From: Rubripirellula obstinata
GTDB lineage: Bacteria > Planctomycetota > Planctomycetia > Pirellulales > Pirellulaceae
Reading direction: 5' to 3'
Assembly (NCBI RefSeq): GCF_001642955.1
Contig: NZ_LWSK01000058.1
Coordinates: forward strand, 1-36,238
Length of the DNA: 36,238 nt
Each line of letters begins with the position of its first letter. Position 1 is the stretch's first letter. Under the pieces are notes generated by a model. It saw only the letters and a program-made list of their open reading frames with translations. It did not search any database and was not told the origin of the DNA. Made by a program: the position numbers and the translations under genes. Shown here one piece after another: positions 1 through 6,866 of this stretch.

Positions 1-82
1 GGCGAAACGCGCGGGGCGATGCCCACGCGGTTAAACAAAACAATGGGTTTTTCGGGGACCAAAACTCTTCACGGCGTTGGGC
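1..82. repeat. Partial copy of the GC-rich palindromic repeat family
   Basis: Positions 1-36 carry the right arm of the palindrome seen complete at 20557-20630 (core gcgcggggcgatgcccacgc followed by ggttaaac). Positions 55-82 are the exact reverse complement of 20510-20537 (28 of 28 bases), another part of the same composite repeat. The element runs off the window. Its inner edge covers the last codons and the stop of the CsbD-like gene at 69. Confidence 0.8.
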
Positions 83-482
83 GAGAACGCAGGAACGCGA
101 GGGTTCCCAAAATCCCCAACGCCATCCCGGTGACGAACACGATTCCGTTGGCGGCAGCCGGATGCTCGTCCGCTTCGTATTGCATTCGATCAAAGGCGGC
201 GTGTACAGGTTCAGCGACATCTTCGGCGATCCCCGCAACCTGGTCTGCGAGACTTTCATCAGGCGCAAACTCGTTGACCACCGCTCTAATTTCGTCGAGC
301 GAGCTTTCAGTGAACTCGCGTAAGAAACCGACAATGGCGTCTCGATCGCACGGCAACGCTTTGATGTCTTGTTCGCTGATATGAGGCCAGCGTTCTTGAA
401 CAGCAATACAGACGCGGTGCCAATCGTCGCTGGCCCAAGACTTCGTTGGATCGCTGGGCGACGCTTGAGCTGTTTGAGACAT
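69..482 (-). CDS. CsbD-like small stress protein with C-terminal membrane anchor
   Basis: 137-aa protein. Residues about 15-65 have the CsbD-like pattern: a tryptophan-rich start, RWPHISEQDI, then DRD-IVGFLREFT, an acidic helical module found in general stress proteins. Residues about 108-130 (GIVFVTGMALGILGTLAFL) form one hydrophobic helix followed by RSRP, so the protein is probably anchored with its acidic part in the cytoplasm. An upstream in-frame start (to 512) is possible, but the ATG at 482 has a perfect AGGAGG six bases upstream and is preferred. The last four codons and the TGA lie inside the repeat at 55-82, so the C-terminus PTP may be repeat-derived. It is divergent from the DUF2383 gene at 767, which also suggests a stress role. 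The family call is by pattern only; biochemical function is unknown. Confidence 0.6.
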   Translation of the reverse strand: MSQTAQASPSDPTKSWASDDWHRVCIAVQERWPHISEQDIKALPCDRDAIVGFLREFTESSLDEIRAVVNEFAPDESLADQVAGIAEDVAEPVHAAFDRMQYEADEHPAAANGIVFVTGMALGILGTLAFLRSRPTP

Positions 483-488
483 TTTAGA

Positions 489-494
489 CCTCCT
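489..494 (-). promoter_or_regulatory. Ribosome binding site AGGAGG
   Basis: On the reverse strand AGGAGG sits six bases before the ATG at 482. It decides the start of the CsbD-like gene against the longer reading frame. Confidence 0.8.
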
Positions 495-751
495 TGGAAG
501 GTTTTGGATCAAAGCCAGATAGCCAACGACTCGAAAGAGAAGTCGGCATGACCTTGACGACTAGTTGCAATCGGTGTGCCGCCACGCCCAAGCGAGCGAA
601 TGCGCATGAGGTCCAACGTACTGTTTTCCTAACGCCTTCATTCGCACTTTCGGCTTGCCCAACGACAAGTATGGCTGGCAAAGTGGCACGACCTTTGCGT
701 TACTTCAACGAGTGATCTCGCAGAGCGTCTGCGATTAACCCGAACACGATT

Positions 752-757
752 AAGGAG
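752..757 (+). promoter_or_regulatory. Ribosome binding site AAGGAG
   Basis: AAGGAG lies nine bases before the ATG at 767 and supports that start. Confidence 0.75.
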
Positions 758-766
758 ACTGCAATC

Positions 767-1240
767 ATGGCACTTGAAACAAAAACAAACCTGACTGACG
801 AAACGGTCAACAAGATGCAGAAATTGATTCGAGCAAACATCGACTCGTACAACGGCTTTCACGAATCCGCAGAAGAGCTTGACGACGCGAAGCTTAAAAC
901 GCTGTTCAAACAGATTGGCGATGAACGATCGGCAATGGCAAGTGAGTTGCAAACGTTGATTGAGTTCAACGGCGAAGAGGCCGAAGACGACGGAAGTGTT
1001 GCTGCCAAGACCCACCGCATTTGGATCAACATTCGAGGCAAGCTCAACGGCGGCGACGCCTACGTGATTCTGATCGAAGCCGAGCGTGGTGAAGATCACA
1101 TCAAGGAAGCCTACGAAGATATCATGAAGGAAACCGCCGGTAGCGCCGTCAACGATGTCTTGTTAGGTCAATACGCGAAAGTCAAAGCGGGTCACGACAA
1201 GATCCGCGATCTACGCGATGCCTACAAAGCGGCTAGCTAA
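767..1240 (+). CDS. DUF2383 (PA2169-like) four-helix-bundle protein
   Basis: 157 aa, no signal peptide or membrane segment. The sequence matches the DUF2383/PA2169 pattern: an opening helix (ETVNKMQKLIRANIDSYNGF), an acidic helix with ESAEELDDAKLKTLFKQIGDER, a central segment with AAKTHRIWINIRGKLNGGD, and a last helix ending RDLRDAYKAAS. The family is a ferritin-like helical bundle often found next to CsbD, DUF883 or other stress genes; no catalytic role is established. The start has a good ribosome binding site. The neighbour upstream is a divergent CsbD-like gene 284 bases away, so both may share a stress-responsive promoter region. A repeat hairpin with a T-run follows and probably ends the transcript. 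Confidence 0.8.
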   Translation: MALETKTNLTDETVNKMQKLIRANIDSYNGFHESAEELDDAKLKTLFKQIGDERSAMASELQTLIEFNGEEAEDDGSVAAKTHRIWINIRGKLNGGDAYVILIEAERGEDHIKEAYEDIMKETAGSAVNDVLLGQYAKVKAGHDKIRDLRDAYKAAS

Positions 1241-1265
1241 GCCGAGTAGCTTGACACCAAGCATG

Positions 1266-1351
1266 CAGTAGCGGAAGTCGCGCGTGACTTTCGGCCAGTC
1301 TTCAACCATCCGAAGCTCGACGCGAATCCCGCTTCCGCTGCTGTCTTTTTT
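1266..1351 (+). terminator. Repeat-derived hairpin with T-run
   Basis: cagtagcggaag (1266-1277) pairs with cttccgctgctg (1332-1343), 11 of 12 bases, with a shorter inner pairing, and is followed by six T at 1346-1351. The left arm is also found at the window's right end (36214-36238), so this is a repeat that can act as a terminator for the gene ending at 1240. The 54-base interior makes it an unusual terminator. Confidence 0.4.
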
Positions 1352-1707
1352 ACTCCCTACCATCGGTAATTCCACTGTTGTTCCTCCACTCTGATCGCCA
1401 GCATCTAGGCCGTAGCGAGCTTCCAGCGAGTTACGGCAGTGCGCATCGGAGATTCAAGACTGCCATTCGGGGATTTACATCCCAAGCAGAGAGTTGCCGC
1501 CACCTCCAGGACGATTTGCGAACGTTCTGATCACAACGTTCTGATCACGAGGGACGTCAATGGTTTTAATGACGTAGCGTAACTCGCGAAGAGTTTCGGC
1601 TAGAACGGAGATTTGCCGAAAGCTTACGCCGCTTCCGCTACGACAAGAAGCGTCAGCAATTAAATTGCCGTCCCAAGCACCCGAATCATGCCGCCCATTG
1701 ACTGTCT
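1352..1707. repeat. Gene-free stretch with repeat fragments
   Basis: No convincing gene. A 32-base arm at 1406-1437 (taggccgtagcgagcttc...) is identical to one arm of the perfect palindrome at 13683-13758. A 14-base unit aacgttctgatcac is duplicated head to tail at 1521-1534 and 1535-1548. Around 1629-1647 there is another cgcttccgcta fragment of the same repeat type as 1266-1343. The 81-codon reverse frame across this stretch is judged to be noise over repeats. Confidence 0.6.
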
Positions 1708-2187
1708 TTGCCACACGCATTCGGGTTTGTGAAAGTGCTTCAGCACAGCCTACGCACTCTCCAGCGATCCGTTGTCGGGGAATTGCCCAAAGACCAAAGC
1801 TTCGATATCCCTATTGAAAGCGGTGCGCGAACATTTCGGGCCCCATCAAAGATATCTGTCCAGCTTTATCAAAACTGGATCAAAGGCTTACCTCCGGTGA
1901 TAGAAAAAGAACTTCCGATCAAAGTCACTTTCAGTGATGACGTCAAACGGCCCAAAAAGATTCAGCAACACATCAAACGCATCCACTTGTACGGTCCGGC
2001 AAAAGCGTTTCCAGAACAACTAAACCTGATCGCGGACGAAATCGCCGAAGGCGGAGTGCTAACCGTTGACGACCTTACTTTGCCGAAAGATTTCGAGGTC
2101 ACCGATCGTCGTGATAGCGACCCGATCGTCACGGTCGAAAAGCCCAAGAAAGAAAAACGCGGCAGACGAGAAGAATACGACGACTAG
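1708..2187 (+). CDS. Hypothetical protein, possibly 5'-truncated
   Basis: Up to 159 aa from a TTG at 1708; GTG codons at 1729 and 1735 are alternative starts and none has a clear ribosome binding site. An in-frame stop lies just upstream (1699-1701). The protein is soluble, with a central part (about residues 30-125) of mixed charge and regular hydrophobic spacing, and ends in a lysine/glutamate-rich tail (EKPKKEKRGRREEYDD). I do not recognise the family. Because repeat debris lies directly upstream, the N-terminus may have been lost or replaced. It converges with the regulator gene ending at 2294, the two separated by a repeat hairpin. Confidence 0.5.
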   Translation: MPHAFGFVKVLQHSLRTLQRSVVGELPKDQSFDIPIESGARTFRAPSKISVQLYQNWIKGLPPVIEKELPIKVTFSDDVKRPKKIQQHIKRIHLYGPAKAFPEQLNLIADEIAEGGVLTVDDLTLPKDFEVTDRRDSDPIVTVEKPKKEKRGRREEYDD

Positions 2188-2192
2188 AACAT

Positions 2193-2297
2193 CTAAGGAA
2201 CGTGCAACTTTTTATAGTCGCCTTTCGCTCCGCGAAAGCCGCGAATCCGCTAGTTTCGCGGAGCGAAAGGCGACACTAATTCTCCGGTCGTTCCTAA
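2193..2297. repeat. Palindromic element between convergent genes, likely two-way terminator
   Basis: A perfect 21-bp inverted repeat, gtcgcctttcgctccgcgaaa at 2217-2237 and its complement at 2254-2274, with a 16-base loop. Outside the stem both ends share a further terminal motif: ctaaggaacg at 2193-2202 and, on the other strand, gttaggaacg at 2289-2298. The element therefore looks like a short mobile palindrome about 100 bp long whose right end covers the TAG stop (2294-2296) of the regulator. It separates two converging genes and could terminate both transcripts. Confidence 0.75.
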
Positions 2298-3451
2298 CGC
2301 TGAGCCGATGCCGATTCGCGGTACTCACGCGGCGTCATCTTCAACTCTCGCTTGAAGAACGCGTGCATGTATTCGGGATGCGTGAACCCGCAATTGCCAG
2401 CGATTCGTTCAACCGACAAGTCGGTCATCTTCAATAACTCGCACGCTCGTCGCATTCGAACGTTGCGAATTTCTTGTTGCGGTGAACGGCGCAGGTATTT
2501 TCGCAACTGTCGTTCCAGCGTGCTGCGTGAAACCGGCACATTCCTAAGCACATCGCCCACCGAAATGCCTTCGCAGGCGTTTTCGCGGATGTAGCTAATC
2601 GCGGCGGCAATGTCGGGGTCATCAATCGCAACAATCTCGGTGGATTGGCGAGTGCAAATACCAATGGGCGCGATGCGGTCCACTTCTGGAACAGCGACCG
2701 TTCCTTCCATCATGGCTGCCAACATCTCGGCTGCCATAAACCCGATTCGTTCTGCGTTGGGGATCACGCTAGAAAGAGGCGGCGTGCAAAGCTGGCACAA
2801 CAATTCATCGTTATCCACACCCAACACAGCCACCTCTTCAGGCGCATTCAAGCCTGCTTGGGCACAAGCCTGTAACACATGCTGACCGCGGATATCACAA
2901 CACGCCATCACACCCACGGGCTTGGGCAACGATCCAAGCCACTCAATTAATCGAGACTGTTCTTCTTCCCATGAAACATCGGTCGCACCGTGCCATCGCG
3001 AAGAGTAAACCGAGCATTCACCATACTTCTGCGCGTGCCTCGCAAACGATTCACCACGTCGCAACGACCAAGCCTCATCCTCGAACCCGCAATAACCAAA
3101 ACTCTGGAAACCTCGATCCGTAAAATGCTCAACGCCCATTCGTCCAATCGCGTCATCATCGCTTCGCAAACGCGGGTGACAACTGTCCTCGTTGCGATCG
3201 GTCAATTCAACTAACGGGACACCTGTCTTGGCAACTGACTCCACCAAGCTTGGGCTAATCACACGCGAAATAATCCCTTGGCCATCCCAGTTCAACAACC
3301 AATGCGGCAATTCGCTCGACAGGTCACGCTGTTCGTAAAAGACGAGCCAGTCATCGCACGACCGACAGTATCGTGTGATTCCAGCCAGCAATTCTCGACC
3401 ATAAATACCCGAAGATTCGACGATCAGCGCGACGCGTTTCTTTTTTGCCAT
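2294..3451 (-). CDS. XylR-type sugar-responsive regulator (periplasmic-binding-like domain plus AraC HTH)
   Basis: 385 aa. Residues about 5-270 form a LacI/PBP-type sugar-binding fold (starts KKKRVALIVESSGIYGRELL; VAVLGVDNDELLCQLCTPPLSSV is the typical late strand). Residues about 280-380 are an AraC-type double HTH (VSRSTLERQLRKYL, then VERIAGNCGFTHPEYMHAFFKRELKMTPREYR). This is the architecture of E. coli XylR, common in planctomycetes. The gene is last in the alpha-glucan operon, eight bases after the MFS transporter gene, with a GGGG/AAGG stretch before its ATG, so it probably senses an alpha-glucan product rather than xylose. That ligand is inferred from context only. The stop codon is overlapped by the palindromic element at 2193-2297. 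Confidence 0.85.
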   Translation of the reverse strand: MAKKKRVALIVESSGIYGRELLAGITRYCRSCDDWLVFYEQRDLSSELPHWLLNWDGQGIISRVISPSLVESVAKTGVPLVELTDRNEDSCHPRLRSDDDAIGRMGVEHFTDRGFQSFGYCGFEDEAWSLRRGESFARHAQKYGECSVYSSRWHGATDVSWEEEQSRLIEWLGSLPKPVGVMACCDIRGQHVLQACAQAGLNAPEEVAVLGVDNDELLCQLCTPPLSSVIPNAERIGFMAAEMLAAMMEGTVAVPEVDRIAPIGICTRQSTEIVAIDDPDIAAAISYIRENACEGISVGDVLRNVPVSRSTLERQLRKYLRRSPQQEIRNVRMRRACELLKMTDLSVERIAGNCGFTHPEYMHAFFKRELKMTPREYRESASAQR

Positions 3452-3459
3452 TGGAAACC

Positions 3460-4779
3460 TTACCCCTCAACCAATTCAGAATTCGGTTGATCGCGATAAG
3501 GAATTAACGCGGTGAACACGGCAGCCAACAACAAGCAAACGCCGCCAAACACAACCACATGCAAACGGTTGATCTGATCGAACTGGGACAATACCCGACT
3601 GAGAATGATGGCGACCAAAATTTGCGGGATCACAATAAAAAGATTGAAAATTCCCATGTAGACCCCGACACGATTCTTGGGCAGCGAACTCGAAAGCATG
3701 GCGTACGGCATCGACAAAATTGATGCCCAGGCGATGCCCACGCCGCTGAAACTGACCCAAGTCAAAATGGTTGGATCTCGCACGAACAGCGTCGATGATA
3801 GCCCCAAACCGCCGCATGCCAGCGAGACAACGTGAATCCATTTTGCTGACGCGAATCGCCCAATCCAAAGGAAAGCGATGGCGGTGAAAAATGCGACCAG
3901 GTTGTAAGTAGCAAAACAATCGTTGGCGATGTAAATCCCTGTCTTATACAAATCAGACTGCGGGTCGGTTGCGCCCAAGACATCTCGAGCCACCGCCACC
4001 GTGAAGAAAATCCACATGCAAAACAGGCCCATCCAAGTCAAAAACTGAACCCCTGCCAAATGTTTCATCCTGGCTGGCATGTTCAGAAACGCAGCGGAAA
4101 TTTCTGATAAGCCGCTGCGTTTGTTCTTCATCGCCAAAATTTCTTCCTCGCTCGGCGGATGTTCCTTCGTTGTCACAACGGTCCAAAGCACGGCAATCAG
4201 AAACACGAAGGCACCGACGGTAAAAGCCACATGGACGGTTTGCGGTATCTGCTGAACCGAATTGGTAACCGAACTTACCCCGCCCGTTTCCAACCACCCC
4301 GGCAACTTCGACGCGATGACCGCTCCTGCGCCGATGAACACCGACTGCATGGCAAAGCCGACCGTGCGTTGTTTGTCGGGAAGCAAGTCCGTGACGAAGG
4401 CGCGAAACGGTTCCATGCTGATGTTCACCGACGCATCAAGAACCCACAACAAACCAGCCGCCATCCACAACGCGCCACTTTGCGGCATCAAGATCAACGC
4501 AATGCTCGCACCGATCGCTCCCGCCAAAAAATAGGGCCGCCGACGACCAAGCCAACACCAAGTATTGTCACTCATGTGGCCAATGATCGGCTGCACGACC
4601 AACCCCGTTATCGGCGCAGCCAACCAAAGCAGTGGAAGCTCGCTCTCATCGGCACCTAGATATTCGTAGATTGCCGACATGTTCCCCATCTGCAACCCCC
4701 AGCCAAATTGGATTCCGAAGAAGCCAAATGACATGTTGCAAATTTGCCAAAAAGACAGGGGTTGTTTTTCATTGTTCAC
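3460..4779 (-). CDS. SLC45-like MFS transporter, probable maltooligosaccharide importer
   Basis: 439 aa with about twelve hydrophobic helices. The motif [13 protein letters not shown] near residues 77-90 is the loop 2-3 signature of the SLC45/GPH-like sugar transporters, which include bacterial and eukaryotic disaccharide-proton symporters. The N-terminal [11 protein letters not shown] segment also fits. The reading frame opens with GTG at 4779; no better start is seen. It lies 46 bases after the amylase gene and eight before the regulator, inside a five-gene operon whose other products cut alpha-glucans. Import of maltose or maltodextrins into the cytoplasm, where MalQ works, is the likely role; the exact substrate cannot be read from sequence. 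Confidence 0.8.
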   Translation of the reverse strand: MNNEKQPLSFWQICNMSFGFFGIQFGWGLQMGNMSAIYEYLGADESELPLLWLAAPITGLVVQPIIGHMSDNTWCWLGRRRPYFLAGAIGASIALILMPQSGALWMAAGLLWVLDASVNISMEPFRAFVTDLLPDKQRTVGFAMQSVFIGAGAVIASKLPGWLETGGVSSVTNSVQQIPQTVHVAFTVGAFVFLIAVLWTVVTTKEHPPSEEEILAMKNKRSGLSEISAAFLNMPARMKHLAGVQFLTWMGLFCMWIFFTVAVARDVLGATDPQSDLYKTGIYIANDCFATYNLVAFFTAIAFLWIGRFASAKWIHVVSLACGGLGLSSTLFVRDPTILTWVSFSGVGIAWASILSMPYAMLSSSLPKNRVGVYMGIFNLFIVIPQILVAIILSRVLSQFDQINRLHVVVFGGVCLLLAAVFTALIPYRDQPNSELVEG

Positions 4780-4825
4780 TTAGGACATCCGCCAATACAT
4801 AGATAATAATCCAATCAGCGTTACG

Positions 4826-6844
4826 TCACTGAAGAACATAGACAATCGCTGAAGAAGCTGGCACGTTGATCGTAATCGATGGCATCGAGGTCTCTGAATC
4901 TTGTCGAACCAGAACCCTGTTCCCAGCACCCTGATCGCCACCGCCACCGCCACCGCCGACCACTTGAAACGGTAAAAAAGAGTCCCCGGGTAACGCGAGT
5001 GAAAATTGACCGTCGTTTCCGGTCGCCAACGAAACAGAATTGACCATTGCCGACTTGTTGGGATTGGCGTTGATGGCAACCAAAACCGTTTTGGAACGAT
5101 CAACTTCGTTGGCATCATTGACCAAGAATCTGGTAAAGACATAAAGCCCGTCATCGCCTTTGTCGTTATCAGCATCGGTCCATAACGTTGCCATCGATCC
5201 CGAGGTCAACGCCGGATGATTCTGACGCATTTCGACCAATCGCCGAATCAGCTCAAACGCCTTTGCCTGTTTGGCTGATTGCAAGGTTTCCTGATCCGCC
5301 TGCTTTGCAAACGTGATCCGCCCGGTCTCACTGTCGCGTCCCAATTGCCCGTCGGTGTCACGCAGTGATGCCTCAGCGCCGTAATAAACGCAAGGAATCC
5401 CCTCGCTGGTCATCAAGATGGTAAGCGCCAGACGATGCTTCACCTCATCGACTTCTTTCACCAGAAACCGGTTCAGCCCATCATGGTTTTCATAGAAGTT
5501 GATCATCTTTTGCCGCGGACGCAGCCCGTCGAATCCAACCTCTTCGTTGTAGCAAGCCTGATCGCCAGTTCGGTACAAATAGTCAGTCGTGTTCTGCAGC
5601 CCCCATGGGTTGCCAAAGTCTGCGCCCGGTTTGCGAAGGTAATCTCGCAAGTTGAAACAGAACTGAAAGTTCAGTAGCGAATCCAAGCAAGGTTCAGTGG
5701 TCTTCTGTCCCGACTCTGGGTCCTTGGAAAACGTGTACCGCCCCAGCACGCGTGGATTGCCGTCATAGACTTCGCCGGAGATTAGCAGCTTGTCGGCGTC
5801 GTCTCCTAACTTGGCTCGAAGCCGGTGGGTGAATGCCGTCCAGAATTCGTGATGAACATGTTTGACCGTGTCCAACCGAAGCCCATCAATTCCAATGGTG
5901 TTGATATAGAAGTAATAGATCTCAACAAATTCATCGACCAGAGCATCAAAGTGCGGGGCCTCGGGGTGCGTGTACAAGTCACGCAGCGAGAAGAAATCGC
6001 AGAGAACTTCTTCGCCATCTGATTTACCCAAACTGTCGTCATTGAATCCAAAACGGCCATAGACGTTAAAGTCTCGCAGCACGCCAGTTGTGTTTACTTG
6101 TTTGCCGAGCACCGTCTGAACGCCAGCGGGCTGAGGCGGAAGCAAATTCCATTGTGGTTGATTGACCCAGGCAGTGTTGGTGTATCGATCCATCGCAAAA
6201 GGCGCAATCCATTCCTGCTTATCAGCCGAATCAAGTTGGCCGTTCTCGTTGGCATCGTAATAAAACAATGGACCGGTGTGATTGCAAACAACATCCTGAA
6301 TGACTTTGATACCGTGTTGATGTGCCAAGTTCACCAAGTCACGGTAGTGCATCATCCGCCCGTCACGATTGTCGGGATAAGGCGTCCCGTCGAGCGACTT
6401 TGAACTGACCAAGTGCGGGTCTATGTCAAGAAAATCTTGGGTCCAGTAACCGTGATAACCAGTCTTGGGACCGCCCGAATCGAACGCCGATCGCCATGCG
6501 TTGCGAACCGGCGGACTGAGCCAAATCGCACTGATGCCCAGATCAGTGAAATAGCCACTTTGAATCGCCTTTTCGATGCCTCGAAAATCTCCGCCGTGAT
6601 ACATGCTGATCTCTGATTGCTCAAGATCATAAAGCGCCGGATCGCAATCCTTCGGCGTGTTGTTGCTGGGATCGCCATCATGGAATCGATCGGTCAAAGC
6701 GAAATAAATAACGTCTTCATTCCACGGACGCTCGACCGATTGAGAATCCTGCGTTCCCAAATCCGCAGCCAGCGGTTGAGATGGTTTAATCAGTGTCAAA
6801 AACAGGAGACCAATTGCGAATGAAGGCTTAAGCATGCGAATCAT
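4826..6844 (-). CDS. Exported alpha-amylase family enzyme (GH13)
   Basis: 672 aa from the ATG at 6844; a TTG at 6880 would overlap the upstream gene, and an ATG at 6835 is also possible. A signal peptide (PSFAIGLLFLTLIKPSQPLA) precedes the (beta/alpha)8 barrel. All four GH13 regions are intact: DVVCNH; GLRLDTVKH with nucleophile D325; SGEVYD with acid/base E358; FYENHD with D455. An EF-hand-like insert (DANENGQLDSADK) in the barrel may bind calcium. The C-terminal beta domain carries a seven-glycine run encoded by a short accg repeat (about 4938-4962), which is unusual. The enzyme should hydrolyse alpha-1,4 glucans outside the cytoplasm. It is the third gene of the operon, 22 bases after the pullulanase gene. 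Subfamily and product length are not determined. Confidence 0.9.
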   Translation of the reverse strand: MIRMLKPSFAIGLLFLTLIKPSQPLAADLGTQDSQSVERPWNEDVIYFALTDRFHDGDPSNNTPKDCDPALYDLEQSEISMYHGGDFRGIEKAIQSGYFTDLGISAIWLSPPVRNAWRSAFDSGGPKTGYHGYWTQDFLDIDPHLVSSKSLDGTPYPDNRDGRMMHYRDLVNLAHQHGIKVIQDVVCNHTGPLFYYDANENGQLDSADKQEWIAPFAMDRYTNTAWVNQPQWNLLPPQPAGVQTVLGKQVNTTGVLRDFNVYGRFGFNDDSLGKSDGEEVLCDFFSLRDLYTHPEAPHFDALVDEFVEIYYFYINTIGIDGLRLDTVKHVHHEFWTAFTHRLRAKLGDDADKLLISGEVYDGNPRVLGRYTFSKDPESGQKTTEPCLDSLLNFQFCFNLRDYLRKPGADFGNPWGLQNTTDYLYRTGDQACYNEEVGFDGLRPRQKMINFYENHDGLNRFLVKEVDEVKHRLALTILMTSEGIPCVYYGAEASLRDTDGQLGRDSETGRITFAKQADQETLQSAKQAKAFELIRRLVEMRQNHPALTSGSMATLWTDADNDKGDDGLYVFTRFLVNDANEVDRSKTVLVAINANPNKSAMVNSVSLATGNDGQFSLALPGDSFLPFQVVGGGGGGGDQGAGNRVLVRQDSETSMPSITINVPASSAIVYVLQ

Positions 6845-6866
6845 GTGAGGTTTACAGGGCAAGGAA

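Noticed and set aside
1475-1720. 81-codon reverse frame
   Set aside because: Runs over repeat fragments and a tandem duplication; no protein-like features.
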